From Candidatus Schekmanbacteria bacterium (GTDB taxonomy: Bacteria > CSSED10-310 > JACPHN01), in NCBI GenBank assembly GCA_016188575.1, contig JACPHN010000110.1, forward strand, positions 59,882 through 123,881: DNA of 64,000 bases. Reading direction: 5' to 3'. This document shows, one piece after another, positions 36,900 through 45,206 of this stretch. Numbering within the stretch: position 1 is the first letter of the stretch; each line of letters opens with the position of its first letter. Under the pieces are notes generated by a model that was not told the DNA's origin, searched no databases, and was given only the letters and a program-made list of their open reading frames with translations. A program made the position numbers and the translations under genes.

Positions 36900-38192
36900 C
36901 TATTGGACGCGGTATCGCAAGCCCTGATTGTTCGGAAGTGTGGCGCGGAACGTGGCGGTGGTGCAACTAGCGAAGGGCGAGCCCGCCGCCTCGAAGTCCG
37001 GGACCGTGCGCACATCATCGAAACCCGCGTGTGCGAGCAATGCTCCCCACTGCCGCGGTGCCAGGAACCCTGCGTTTGGGCGGAGCTCGGGGTCTAGTGT
37101 GACCTCGCTGAAGGAGCGCATGAGCAGGAAGAAGAGCTCCGGACCCAACGGCGCTTCCGCGACCGGGCGCACGCCCTCGGATATCAGCAGGCGACCGCCT
37201 GGCCGCAGGCAAGCGGAGACCCGGCGCAAGGAAGGCACCAGATCCTTGGCCGCATGTAACGCATTGGCTGCCACGATCATGTCGAAGCTCCCGAGAGCCA
37301 CTCCCTGGGCACCAAGGTCGCGCTCGAAATCGATCTCCAGGTAGCGAAGAGCGCTTGCCGCTGGCGCTTCCGACAACGCACGTCGAGCAAATCCGAGCAG
37401 CGTGCGCTCGCGATCGGACACCACATATTCGCTTACGCAGGGCGTCAGCCCTGTCTTGTTCAGGTGCGCCAGAATCGCTTGGCAGGCACTTCCTCCACCG
37501 GCGCCGAGCTCGAGAATCCGCACCCCCTGCGGCGCGCGCTCCCGCAGATAGCTGCTGCCTTCTGTGCTCGCGTCGTCGCCGGCGGCGAGCTCCGCTACGC
37601 AGTCGCTCGCAACCAACGCGAGGAGCTGGTTGCCGACGCCGTAGAGGACATTCTCGTTGTCAAAATAGTCGAGCCAGAGGCGCAGAGCCCTGGATCCCAA
37701 GAACAGTTGCTCGGCGCACCCGTCGCCCCGCAGTGCCGGCGCAAACACCGTTGCTGCTTTTGCGTACAGGGCGAATGTCCGGTTCGATCGCGCGTCCATC
37801 TGCTCGGCGTGCGCGCGAATCGCCGCGGCTTCGCTCAGCGGCCAGGGCAGCGCAGCGCAAAACGTACCGCCCCCTCGTCTCGTGACCCAACCGCCTGCGG
37901 CGAGCTGACGCAGCACGTATGTTATGAGTGGCTCGGCGCACTCCGGATATCCGCGGCACCGCATCAGCTCCGCAGGCGCCACCGGCGTTGCGAGTACCGG
38001 CTCCCACTCCTCCGCTGCCGCGATCTCCAGGCAGAGGTAGCGCGCGAAGTGGTCCGCCAGTGCCGCAAGCTGTGCGAGCCCGGTCGTGAAGACTTGCGCG
38101 AACGGCTCCGGAAACGTCAGCGCTGCGGCCGCCTCCAAGTCGCTTTGGACCTGCCGGGGCAGCCCACCACGTACGAAACGCTCTCCCGTCAT
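36900..38192 (-). CDS. SAM-dependent methyltransferase, polyketide-synthase MT-like
   Basis: The 430-residue protein has an N-terminal winged-helix-like dimerisation part (TYVLRQLAAGGWVTRRGGGTF) and a class I methyltransferase core. Motif I is VRILELGAGGGSACQAILAHL; later landmarks are EYVVSDRERTLLGFARRAL, SFDMIVAANALHAAKDLVPSLRRV and LRPGGRLLISEG. This layout matches methyltransferases related to those embedded in polyketide synthases (motif 'NVLHAT'; here NALHAA). It is freestanding; no synthase is near. It shares a strand with the kinase gene 73 bases downstream. The substrate is unknown. Confidence 0.8.
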   Translation of the reverse strand: MTGERFVRGGLPRQVQSDLEAAAALTFPEPFAQVFTTGLAQLAALADHFARYLCLEIAAAEEWEPVLATPVAPAELMRCRGYPECAEPLITYVLRQLAAGGWVTRRGGGTFCAALPWPLSEAAAIRAHAEQMDARSNRTFALYAKAATVFAPALRGDGCAEQLFLGSRALRLWLDYFDNENVLYGVGNQLLALVASDCVAELAAGDDASTEGSSYLRERAPQGVRILELGAGGGSACQAILAHLNKTGLTPCVSEYVVSDRERTLLGFARRALSEAPAASALRYLEIDFERDLGAQGVALGSFDMIVAANALHAAKDLVPSLRRVSACLRPGGRLLISEGVRPVAEAPLGPELFFLLMRSFSEVTLDPELRPNAGFLAPRQWGALLAHAGFDDVRTVPDFEAAGSPFASCTTATFRATLPNNQGLRYRVQ

Positions 38193-38214
38193 CGCCGCAT
38201 CGCCTCTCCGATAC

Positions 38215-38352
38215 CTGCATCCACCGTCTGTTCGACGGCGACGCGACAGCGCCGCCCTCCGTCCCTTCCCCCGCTGGCCAGGGGAAGTGCGCTAGATGGT
38301 CTTCGTGATGCGCTTTCCGCACAGCCAACAGCCGAACGGGAGGTGGATTCAG
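38215..38352 (-). repeat. MITE-like element, copy 2
   Basis: About 138 bp with ends CTGCATCCACCGTCTGTTCG and, reading inward from the right, CTGAATCCACCTCCCGTTCG. Read on the minus strand it aligns with copy 1 at 6903–7042 across the palindromic centre and the segment that reads GGGACGG...CGCGTCG.CGTCGAA in both. The first 85 bases align with the half copy at 38867–38950, including TGCGGAAAGCGCATCACGAAGAC, shared almost exactly. Confidence 0.7.
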
Positions 38353-38465
38353 GGATACATCTCGCGCGCTGCGAAACCCTGTGCCCGTGGTGGCGGCAGC
38401 CAAGTTTGTGGACCACGCCTCTTGTCCCGATTATCAGCGTCGGCAGAATATCGGGTGATGCTCCA

Positions 38466-38524
38466 TTACAAGTGTCCACGCGCGTTGCGCTCGCCATGAT
38501 GTACACCACTTTCCGCCGACGCCC
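38466..38524 (+). repeat. short dispersed repeat, copy 1
   Basis: TTACAAGTG, then GTTGCGCTCGCCATGATGTA, then CCGCCGACGCC. The same order (ACAAGTGCCACGCGCATTGC, CTCGCCATGGTGTAAAGCAC, ATTCGGCCGACGCC) occurs at 40256–40312, and the second half at 63375–63421. It is non-coding and spread by an unknown mechanism. Confidence 0.6.
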
Positions 38525-38559
38525 GATTTTCTGACCGCTCACAACTTCCCATGGTGCGC

Positions 38560-38697
38560 TCACTTCGTTTCCGCCGCCGCGGTCGCAGTTGGAGTAGGCG
38601 GCGGCACGACATCCTCGTCGGGTGCTGGGCATGCCACGCCGCCAATGACAGTGGCGAGCAGCATCGCCCGGAGAAGCCAGAAGCCTGACCGCTTCAT
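38560..38697 (-). CDS. very small putative lipoprotein
   Basis: ATG 38697 gives 45 residues: a basic start (MKRSGFWLLR), hydrophobic core AMLLATVIGG, then a lipobox-like VGGVAC-type end (IGGVAC) with Cys 23, followed by an acidic/Pro/Thr tail (PAPDEDVVPPPTPTATA). The features fit signal peptidase II processing and outer-membrane anchoring. There is no globular domain. The frame extends upstream to 38862 without lipoprotein features, so the shorter start is preferred. It sits in the repeat-rich accessory patch and may be spurious. Confidence 0.4.
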   Translation of the reverse strand: MKRSGFWLLRAMLLATVIGGVACPAPDEDVVPPPTPTATAAAETK

Positions 38698-38866
38698 GTC
38701 GCCACGTATCCGCATCCTGCACTCACCGTTCTGTATCACACCCAAGTGTCTGCTGGGCCGCTTCCGTCCCTCATTGGCAAAAGCGCCACTCGTGAGAATT
38801 TCGTATAAAGCCACGCGATCACGATCGCAAGAGCCGCCGCGACGCGAGCTCACCAGCGGCACCGAC

Positions 38867-38950
38867 CTGAATCCACTGCCCGGTCGACCGCAAGCTCTGC
38901 GGAAAGCGCATCACGAAGACTCGCCAGCCCGCTAGCGGGGGGAGCGGGGT
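38867..38950 (+). repeat. MITE-like element, copy 3 (left half only)
   Basis: Begins CTGAATCCACTGCCCGGTCG and keeps the inner block TGCGGAAAGCGCATCACGAAGAC of copy 2 and the CCGCTAGCGGGG centre of copy 1. The right half is missing: after the centre the sequence runs into the tnpB remnant. The element is either truncated or was broken by the event that brought in the tnpB fragment. Confidence 0.6.
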
Positions 38951-39376
38951 GAACAGATACCGAACTGGCGGTTTCACCCCGGCGATAAGAAGCACGGTGC
39001 GCTCGAGCTGGACGGTATCGGCCGGCTGCGCATGCGCGGCGAGCCCAGGCAGCTCGGTGAGATCAAGACGCTGACGATAAGTCACAAGTACGGTCGGTGG
39101 TATGCGTCTATCGTCATCGCGTACATGCCCGCACGCGAGCACGGCACCGCGCGCATCGGCTTCGCTTGGGGCATTGAGCGGTTTCTCACCTTCGATGACG
39201 GCACCGGCGTGGATAACCCGCGGTTCCTGCGCAAGTCCGAGCGCAAGCTCGAGGCGCTCGGCGGCGCGGTATCTCGGAAAAGCGGGGCGCCGGGCAAGGC
39301 CCGGTTGTTCCGCCTCACGGACTCGCGCGGCAAAATAACCGGGTGCAGCGGACAGCGTCCCGCGGTAGTAAACTAG
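38951..39376 (+). pseudogene. IS200/IS605-family TnpB remnant
   Basis: An open stretch reading PNWRFHPGDKKHGALELDGIG, then GEIKTLTISHKYGRWYASIVI, FAWGIERFLTFDDGT, NPRFLRKSERKLEALGGAVSRK. This is the central part of TnpB (OrfB), the RNA-guided nuclease of IS200/IS605 elements. Only about 125 of some 400 residues remain. The N-terminus and most of the RuvC and zinc-finger regions are absent, and the RuvC-I catalytic Asp, in the family 'GIDxG', is Ala here (GFAWG). No tnpA or element ends are recognisable. A decayed fragment. Confidence 0.75.
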
Positions 39377-39470
39377 CTCCCGGCGCTGCCGCTGGCCCGG
39401 CGCCCCGTTAGGCTCCGGTTTTCATTCCGTGGTATGATTGGCGTACGCTATACCCACAATGGAGTCCGCT

Positions 39471-40112
39471 ATGTCTACAGTGCGTCAACTACATTTGACC
39501 ACTGAAGAATATCTCGCGCTCGAACGGACTGCCGAGTATAAGAGCGAATACTTGGCGGGTGACATCTTTGCGATGGCTGACGCTAGTGAACGGCACGCCA
39601 GCATTGTGGCCAATCTCATGTATATCCTCGTGGGGCAACTCAAAGAGCGGCCCTGCAAAGCCTACGCTAACGATCTGCGCCTCAAAGTGAATCCGGCAGG
39701 ACTCTATACCTACCCTGACATCTTGGTGGTGTGTGGCACTCCCCACTTCGCGGACGAGCAGCACGATACGCTCCTCAACCCGGTGGTGCTGATCGAAGTG
39801 CTCTCCGAGTCGACCGAAGCGTACGACCGTGGCAAGAAATTTGACCATTATCGTACCCTGCCCTCGGTCTCAGACTATCTCCTCGTGTCACAGGACCAAC
39901 ACAAGATTGAGCATTTTGTCAGGCAGCCAGACAACCGGTGGTTGTTTGCCGCTTATACGACTCTCGACGACGTGGTGGAGATTGCCTCGATTGCGTGTGC
40001 CCTCCTACTTCGCGACGTATATGACGAAACCGAGCTCGCTGGAGAGCTGCTCGCCGCAGAAGACACCAGCAGTGCCGTGGAGCGTCGGGCTCAGGATACC
40101 CCAGCCCCGTGA
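39471..40112 (+). CDS. Uma2-family (DUF820) putative restriction-like endonuclease
   Basis: The 213-residue protein matches the Uma2/DUF820 family, PD-(D/E)xK-fold proteins abundant in cyanobacteria and other bacteria. The start is TTEEYLALERTAEYKSEYLAGDIFAMADAS, the core YPDILVVCGTP then VVLIEVLSESTEAYDRGKKFDHYRTLPSVSDYLLV, with PD, E and K in nuclease positions. ATG 39471 is chosen because GGAG lies six bases upstream; TTG 39438 and ATG 39459 are in frame. Its base composition is visibly less GC-rich than its neighbours, and it lies beside a transposon remnant, so recent transfer is likely. Confidence 0.88.
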   Translation: MSTVRQLHLTTEEYLALERTAEYKSEYLAGDIFAMADASERHASIVANLMYILVGQLKERPCKAYANDLRLKVNPAGLYTYPDILVVCGTPHFADEQHDTLLNPVVLIEVLSESTEAYDRGKKFDHYRTLPSVSDYLLVSQDQHKIEHFVRQPDNRWLFAAYTTLDDVVEIASIACALLLRDVYDETELAGELLAAEDTSSAVERRAQDTPAP

Positions 40113-40204
40113 CACGGGGTCCATCGCCCGCCTAACCTCGCACTGGAGGCGACCGCCCATAGCTTCGGCTGGGCTGCACTTCGCCTGCGCTTGCGGCGGC
40201 GGCT

Positions 40205-40312
40205 CAGTAAGCCCGCCCTCCTCCCGCGAAGAAGGGGGAGGGGGTGAACAGATCTTTACAAGTGCCACGCGCATTGCGCTCGCCATGGTGTAAAGCACAT
40301 TCGGCCGACGCC
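40205..40312 (+). repeat. composite repeat: palindromic CTCCC/GGGAG unit plus short dispersed repeat, copy 2
   Basis: CCCTCCTCCCGCGAAGAAGG followed by GGAGGGGGTGAACAG forms a hairpin-like unit. Similar units with a GTGAACAG flank occur at 38925–38956 and, inverted, at 63250–63290. It runs into ACAAGTGCCACGCGCATTGC and CATTCGGCCGACGCC, the repeat shared with 38466–38524 and 63375–63421. The surrounding 40113–40358 gap has no gene. Confidence 0.6.
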
Positions 40313-40358
40313 TGAAAGAGGGGCGAAGGGGCACCGGCGCGCCGATGGTGAATGGGCC

Positions 40359-41195
40359 GTGCTTCAGGACCGAGCGCCTCCCTTGACCGGCGCATGGAAC
40401 CGTGGCACAATCAACCCGCAGGTGCTTGTTGTCGCCTTCTGTTCGCACCGCTCCTCCTCGAATGCAGCTACCTTGCAGACGTTCCTTCTCGTGATCGCCC
40501 TTCTTGCATGTCTGATGCTCGTGGTGCCTTCAGGCATCAAATTGCTGTTGCGCGCGGTAGTCGCGTCGGCTCGCTTTCGGGATCCATCGCGGGTGGAGCT
40601 CTTGGCGACGACGATACTGGGTGGAGCGCCACCAGATACGTTCCGCGGCGCCATGGGGTACCACTTTCCGGGGCTGGTGATGCTGTCTCTGTATGCGGCG
40701 TCGCGGTCCGCCGCACGCCGCACCTCCGCCCCGCCGGAAGCCGGCCTTGCCCGCCTTAATCGCTCCGCGAGCGACTTCCGTGGCCGCATCGGCCTGTTCC
40801 TGTTTCAGGCGTCACAGCGCCTGGCGCTCACCCGGCAGGAAATGGAGGAACAGCTCCAGGATGCGTTGCTGGAGATACGGCGTACCGGCACGATCTGGTA
40901 CCGGGTGCTCGGATGGATCGTCGTCCGCATATACGGCCAACGCGTGGTGCTTGCGGAAAAGGAGACCATTTTTCAGGATGGCCGCAGGATCCGCCAGTTC
41001 GCTGGCACCCTTGAATGCCGCGAAGGCCCGGCACTGCTGATGGTCATGGGGAGGTCTGACGAGCTCGATCGGTCTCTTTTACAAGACCTGTTTTCCGCTG
41101 AAGACGTCACGCTGATCAAAAACGCTCAGGAGGATGAAGATGGAACGATTGACCTTGGAGCTCGGGGAGGCGACGGTAGAGCTGCAGACCGGTGA
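40359..41195 (+). CDS. unrecognised membrane-anchored protein overlapping pnp
   Basis: Up to 278 residues from GTG 40359. TTG 40473 is a credible alternative start because it begins directly with a membrane helix (LQTFLLVIALLACLMLVVPSG). A second weaker hydrophobic stretch (FPGLVMLSLYAAS), a helical region (LTRQEMEEQLQDALLEIRR) and an alpha/beta tail (GPALLMVMGRSDELDRSLLQDLF) follow. I know no matching family. The last 56 bases overlap the start of pnp in another frame, an unusually long same-strand overlap, so the true end of function may be earlier. The usual rpsO gene is not upstream of pnp here. Confidence 0.5.
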   Translation: MLQDRAPPLTGAWNRGTINPQVLVVAFCSHRSSSNAATLQTFLLVIALLACLMLVVPSGIKLLLRAVVASARFRDPSRVELLATTILGGAPPDTFRGAMGYHFPGLVMLSLYAASRSAARRTSAPPEAGLARLNRSASDFRGRIGLFLFQASQRLALTRQEMEEQLQDALLEIRRTGTIWYRVLGWIVVRIYGQRVVLAEKETIFQDGRRIRQFAGTLECREGPALLMVMGRSDELDRSLLQDLFSAEDVTLIKNAQEDEDGTIDLGARGGDGRAADR

Positions 41196-43263
41196 AGTTG
41201 CTCGCCAGGCTAGCGGCGCGGTTCTGGTGCGCCAGCGCGACACGATCGTCCTGGTCACCGCTGTCGCGGCGACGCCAAGAGAGGGCCTCGATTTCTTTCC
41301 CCTTACCGTGGAGTATCAGGAGCGCAGCGGCGCTGCCGGCGCAATCCCTGGTAGCTACCAGCGCCGTGAAGGACGCCAGGCCGATCACGAAGTCCTCGCG
41401 TCGCGAGTCGTGGACCGCTCCATCAGGCCTCTTTTTCCTGCGGACTTCAACGCCGATACGCAGATCCTGGCAACCGTCTTGAGCTTCGATGCGGACGCCG
41501 ATCCCGTTCCTCTTTCACTGCTCGGGGCGGCCGCCGCGCTGCACATTTCCGATATTCCGTGGAACGGCCCCCTTGCCGGTCTGCGAGTGGTCGCTCGGGA
41601 TGGGAAATTTCACGTCAATCCCACCCGCGCCCAGATGGCTGGCGCTGCTCTGGAAGTCATGGTCGGGGCTAGCGCGGGCGGCCTCGTGATGGTGGAAGGC
41701 GGCGGGAGTGAGGTCCCGGAAGATACCATTCTTGCCGCCCTCGACTACGCCACCCAAGTCATCGGTGGCGCCCTACCGCTCCTCGATGAGTGGCGGGCGC
41801 GCGTCGGCCGCGAGAAGCGACCTCTCCCCGCCGCTGCCGGTACCGATTTGGACCTCGCCGCCCGCGCCGACGCCGCCGCCGCGGCGGCGCTTGCCGACGC
41901 CCTGCGCACCATCGAGAAACTACCCCGCGCGGCGAACGTAAAGCGCGTGTTGACGGCTGCCCACGCCCAGTTGACGGGCGACGATCCGGCTTCCGCGCCG
42001 CGCGTTGCCGCGGCTCTGGAAGCGCTCGAGCAACGCCTCGTCCGCCAGTTCATTTCCCGGGACAAGGTGCGCCTCGATGGTCGCGGCGCCGAAGACGTCA
42101 GAGCCATCAGCGGCAAGGTCAAGTGGCTTCCGAGAGCCCACGGCTCGGCACTGTTTACTCGCGGCGAGACGCAGGCGATGGTCACCTGCACTCTCGGCGG
42201 ACCCACCGATGAGCTTCGCATCCAACGTCTCGACGGCGACCAGCGGCGGCGCTTCTTCCTCCACTACAATTTCCCACCGTACAGCGTCGGCGAGGTCAAA
42301 CCGCTGCGTGGTCCCGGGCGCCGCGAGATCGGCCACGGCGCTCTCGCCCAACGCGCCCTTGAGCCCGTGATTCCGACCGACGACACCTTTGCCTACGTCA
42401 TTCGTCTGGTCAGCGACATCAGCGAATCGAACGGTTCCTCCTCCATGGCCACGGTTTGCGGCGGCACACTGGCGCTCCTCGACGCGGGAGTTCCGATCAA
42501 ACGCCCCGTTGCCGGAATCGCCATGGGACTCGTGCTCGAGCAAGGCGCTGATCCGAGCCTGGCCAGCGCCGACGATCTCACCATTCTCTCCGATATTCAG
42601 GGCGAGGAGGACCATCTCGGCGACATGGATTTCAAGGTCGCCGGGACCATTGCCGGCGTCACCGCGGTGCAACTCGACAACAAGGTCGGCAGCCTCCCGC
42701 GTGAAGTCCTGCGACGCGCTCTCGACCAGGCCCGGCGCGGCCGGATGAAAATCCTGGAGGAGATGTCCAAGATCATCGATTCCCCACGCAAGGAACTGTC
42801 GGAGTATGCCCCGAGCATGCTTACCGTCAAGATTCGCACCGACCAGATCGGCGCGGTGATTGGTCCCGGCGGCCGCGTGATCCAGTCGATCCAGGAGGAG
42901 AGCGGCGCCAAGATCGATATCGGCCAAGACGGAGTCGTGCGCATTACGGCTCCCGACAGTCGCGGCGGCAAGGCAGCGCTCAAGCGGGTGCGCGACCTGA
43001 CGCGGGACGCCACGATCAATGCCGTTTACCGAGGGGTTGTGACGCGCATCTCCGAATTCGGCGCAAACGTCCGAATCTTCGGAACGACCGAAGGCCTCGT
43101 GCATATTTCCGAGCTCGAGGAAAAGCGCACAGAGCGCGTTTCCGACGTGTGCAAGGAAGGGGACGAGATGGTGGTTCGCGTCATCGGCACCGACAACCGC
43201 GGCCGCATCCGGCTTTCCCGAAAATCGGCCCTCGGTGCTGAACCGAGTGACGTCGAAGATTGA
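41140..43263 (+). CDS. pnp: polyribonucleotide nucleotidyltransferase (PNPase)
   Basis: The 707-residue enzyme degrades RNA 3'-to-5' by phosphorolysis. It has two RNase PH domains: the first includes ERSGAAGAIPGSYQRREGRQ and the second FFLHYNFPPYSVGEV, GRREIGHGALAQRAL and SDISESNGSSSMATVCG with its catalytic region DIQGEEDHLGDMDFKVAGT. A KH domain (IGAVIGPGGRVIQSIQEESG) and an S1 domain (EFGANVRIFGTTEGLVHISE) end the protein. ATG 41140 is six bases after AGGAGG; ATG 41134 overlaps that site and is less likely. Full length for the family. Confidence 0.97.
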   Translation: MERLTLELGEATVELQTGEVARQASGAVLVRQRDTIVLVTAVAATPREGLDFFPLTVEYQERSGAAGAIPGSYQRREGRQADHEVLASRVVDRSIRPLFPADFNADTQILATVLSFDADADPVPLSLLGAAAALHISDIPWNGPLAGLRVVARDGKFHVNPTRAQMAGAALEVMVGASAGGLVMVEGGGSEVPEDTILAALDYATQVIGGALPLLDEWRARVGREKRPLPAAAGTDLDLAARADAAAAAALADALRTIEKLPRAANVKRVLTAAHAQLTGDDPASAPRVAAALEALEQRLVRQFISRDKVRLDGRGAEDVRAISGKVKWLPRAHGSALFTRGETQAMVTCTLGGPTDELRIQRLDGDQRRRFFLHYNFPPYSVGEVKPLRGPGRREIGHGALAQRALEPVIPTDDTFAYVIRLVSDISESNGSSSMATVCGGTLALLDAGVPIKRPVAGIAMGLVLEQGADPSLASADDLTILSDIQGEEDHLGDMDFKVAGTIAGVTAVQLDNKVGSLPREVLRRALDQARRGRMKILEEMSKIIDSPRKELSEYAPSMLTVKIRTDQIGAVIGPGGRVIQSIQEESGAKIDIGQDGVVRITAPDSRGGKAALKRVRDLTRDATINAVYRGVVTRISEFGANVRIFGTTEGLVHISELEEKRTERVSDVCKEGDEMVVRVIGTDNRGRIRLSRKSALGAEPSDVED

Positions 43264-43698
43264 GTGATGAGCTCTTCCCAGCCGGCATATCTGGCTACCC
43301 ATGAGTCCGGTGCGCTGGCCGAGAAGATTCGGCGCGCCCGGTCCATGCTGTCATCCTGCATCTGCTGTCCGCGGCGATGCCGCGCCGACCGCTCGCACGA
43401 ATCGCCTGCCGGCGCCGTGTGCAGAACCGGGAGTCGGGCGATTGTCTCCGCCGCTTTCCCGCATTTCGGCGAGGAGGCGTGCCTGCGCGGTACGGCCGGC
43501 TCCGGCACCATATTTTTCGGGTTTTGCAGCCTGCGCTGTTGCTTCTGCCAGAACGATGATACCAGCCACCTGGGGCGGGGGCGGGCGCTCGCGGCCGACG
43601 ACTTCGAAGCCGCCGTCGCTCCGGCGGTCGCGGCGGGGATCCATCGCCTGGACCACGTTGAGGAAATCGCCCCCGTCGCGGTGGAGAAGTGGGCGTGA
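43264..43698 (+). pseudogene. truncated radical SAM protein (PflX/COG1313-like)
   Basis: The start (GTG 43264 or ATG 43267) follows the pnp stop directly. About 110 residues match the N-terminus of COG1313 radical SAM proteins related to pyruvate-formate-lyase activases: CICCPRRCRADR, VSAAFPHFGEEACLRGTAGSGTIFFGFCSLRCCFCQNDDTSH, with the CxxxCxxC cluster site and a second Cys set. Family members are about 300–380 residues. Here the sequence loses resemblance after DDFEAAVAPAV and stops at 144, so most of the barrel is gone. Probably a decayed 3'-truncated gene. Confidence 0.7.
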
Positions 43699-43711
43699 GC
43701 GCTACCTGAGC

Positions 43712-44461
43712 ATGCCCATCGGTTTCGCGCCCAACAACGGGCGTACTCCCGTCGCCCTGGTTACCGGCGCCGCTTGTCGCGTCGGCAGAAGTATCGCCTT
43801 GCGTCTCGCCCGCGATGGCGCCGACGTCGCCGTGCATTTCCGCACGTCCGCCATGGAGGCCGAGGCCGTCGCCGCCGAGATTCGCGGCCTGGGTCGGCGC
43901 TCCGTGACGGTCGCCGGCGACCACACCTGCCCTGACCAGGTCGCCACTTTCGTCCGTGCCGCCCGCGAGGCTCTCGGCCCTGTCGACGTGCTCGTCAACA
44001 ACGCCTCCATCTACTCCAAGACGCCGATCCGCGCCGCCACCGCGGCGCAGTTTCGCGGCTTCCTCGACGCCAACCTCATGGGTCCATTTCACTGCGTTCA
44101 AGCTGTCCTTCCGGACATGCTCGCGGGTCGCGGCGGCCTGATCGTCAACCTCGTCGACGACGTCCGGCCGCCTACCGGCTATGTCCCGTACGGCGTATCC
44201 AAAGCCGCCTTGGTCGCCCTTACCCTTGGTCTGGCGCGCGAGCTCGCACCTGACGTGCGGGTCAACGCGGTATGTCCCGGTGCGGTTCTCCTTCCTGGCG
44301 ACACCTCGGAGGAACGTCGCGAGGCCATCCTTCGCAAGATTCCGCTGGGACGAATGGGGACACCGGAAGACGTGGCGGCGGCTGTCTCGTTTCTGGTGTT
44401 CGGCTCCGATTATCTCACCGGTCACGTGCTCACGGTGGATGGCGGGCGGTTCCTGGGTTGA
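43712..44461 (+). CDS. short-chain dehydrogenase/reductase, pteridine-reductase-like
   Basis: The 249-residue SDR has VALVTGAACRVGRSIALRLARDG; the TGxxxRxG form, rather than TGxxxGxG, is typical of pteridine reductases. Then NNASIYSKTPI, a catalytic Tyr/Lys pair in YVPYGVSKAALVAL, and NAVCPGAVLLPGD. SDRs of this branch reduce pterins or folates with NADPH; other substrates are possible. ATG 43712 gives the canonical length; the open frame upstream is antisense noise over the truncated radical SAM gene. Confidence 0.88.
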   Translation: MPIGFAPNNGRTPVALVTGAACRVGRSIALRLARDGADVAVHFRTSAMEAEAVAAEIRGLGRRSVTVAGDHTCPDQVATFVRAAREALGPVDVLVNNASIYSKTPIRAATAAQFRGFLDANLMGPFHCVQAVLPDMLAGRGGLIVNLVDDVRPPTGYVPYGVSKAALVALTLGLARELAPDVRVNAVCPGAVLLPGDTSEERREAILRKIPLGRMGTPEDVAAAVSFLVFGSDYLTGHVLTVDGGRFLG

Positions 44462-44605
44462 GCGCCGCCTTCACCGCACCCTCTGCGATTTCTGGGCACG
44501 CGGGCGTTTGACGCCACGGCCGCGTTCGCTTACAATCCCAGCCAATCGCAACTGCGCGGTCACGCCCACTGGTGGCCGAGATGATGGCGCGCGTGAGGCA
44601 TCGAC

Positions 44606-45142
44606 GTGGCTCTGGAAGGAATCGGCAAACTTGGAGTGGACGATGGCCGCGTCCAACTCGTGGTCTTCCTCGTCGGGCGCGAGCTATACGGCGTGGACAT
44701 CGTCAAGACGCGAGAAATCCTCCGCTTGTTGCCGATTCGCTCGTTGCCAAATACCCCTCCGTTCCTTGAGGGCGTCGCTACCGTGCGCGGCGAGCTGATC
44801 CCGATCATCGACTTGCGCAAGCGCTTCGCATCGGGCAGCGCCGGCCCCGAGCGCGATGCCCGGATCGTCGTGCTCCGCAGCGAGGAGGCGGTGGACATCG
44901 GCGTAATCGTCGATGCCGTCTGCGAGATCGCGGTCGTGGAGACCGCCGACCTCAAGGCCGCCCCACCACTCTTGACGATGCTGGACGCGGCCTACCTGCT
45001 CGGAATCGCCGAGCGCAAGGACGGCGGCGCCGTTGCTATCATCGATACCGACAAGCTCTTGTCCAGCACGGAACGCTCGGTCGTCAACCGCGCTCGGTTG
45101 CTTGCCGACGCCGACGCCGACACCGCCGACGGTCTCCCGTGA
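44606..45142 (+). CDS. cheW: CheW-like chemotaxis coupling protein
   Basis: The 178-residue product is one CheW domain: QLVVFLVGRELYGVDIVKTREIL, FLEGVATVRGELIPIIDLRKRF and IGVIVDAVCEIAVV, ending in VAIIDTDKLL. CheW couples chemoreceptors to the histidine kinase CheA. No other chemotaxis genes are near, so it is an orphan and may serve a non-chemotaxis signalling array. The start is GTG 44606. The 3' end carries one copy of a tandem duplication that crosses the stop codon. Confidence 0.92.
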   Translation: MALEGIGKLGVDDGRVQLVVFLVGRELYGVDIVKTREILRLLPIRSLPNTPPFLEGVATVRGELIPIIDLRKRFASGSAGPERDARIVVLRSEEAVDIGVIVDAVCEIAVVETADLKAAPPLLTMLDAAYLLGIAERKDGGAVAIIDTDKLLSSTERSVVNRARLLADADADTADGLP

Positions 45143-45190
45143 CCGCAGCCAGTACCGGTGACGGTCTCCCGTGACCGCGGCCAGCACCGC
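45128..45190 (+). repeat. 32-bp tandem duplication across the cheW stop
   Basis: GACGGTCTCCCGTGACCGCA, then GCCAGTACCGGT, is followed immediately by a second copy with three substitutions (GACGGTCTCCCGTGACCGCG, GCCAGCACCG). The period is 32 bases. The first copy includes the last four cheW codons and its stop, so duplication happened in or after cheW. Confidence 0.8.
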
Positions 45191-45206
45191 GAGATGCTCT
45201 CGATGT

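Larger units (their letters stand above)
38193..38559. other. intergenic region carrying two dispersed repeats
   Basis: 367 bases without a convincing gene. It holds MITE-like copy 2 (38215–38352, inverted relative to copy 1) and a second short repeat at 38466–38524 with relatives at 40256–40312 and 63375–63421. The longest open frames here follow the repeat and show no family resemblance. Confidence 0.6.

Noticed and set aside
41920..43302. 460-residue minus-strand open frame opposite pnp
   Set aside because: Antisense to a full-length PNPase with all its motifs; no family resemblance of its own.
43712..44461. FabG-type ketoacyl reductase
   Set aside because: The TGxxxRxG cofactor motif fits pteridine reductases better, and no fatty-acid genes are adjacent.
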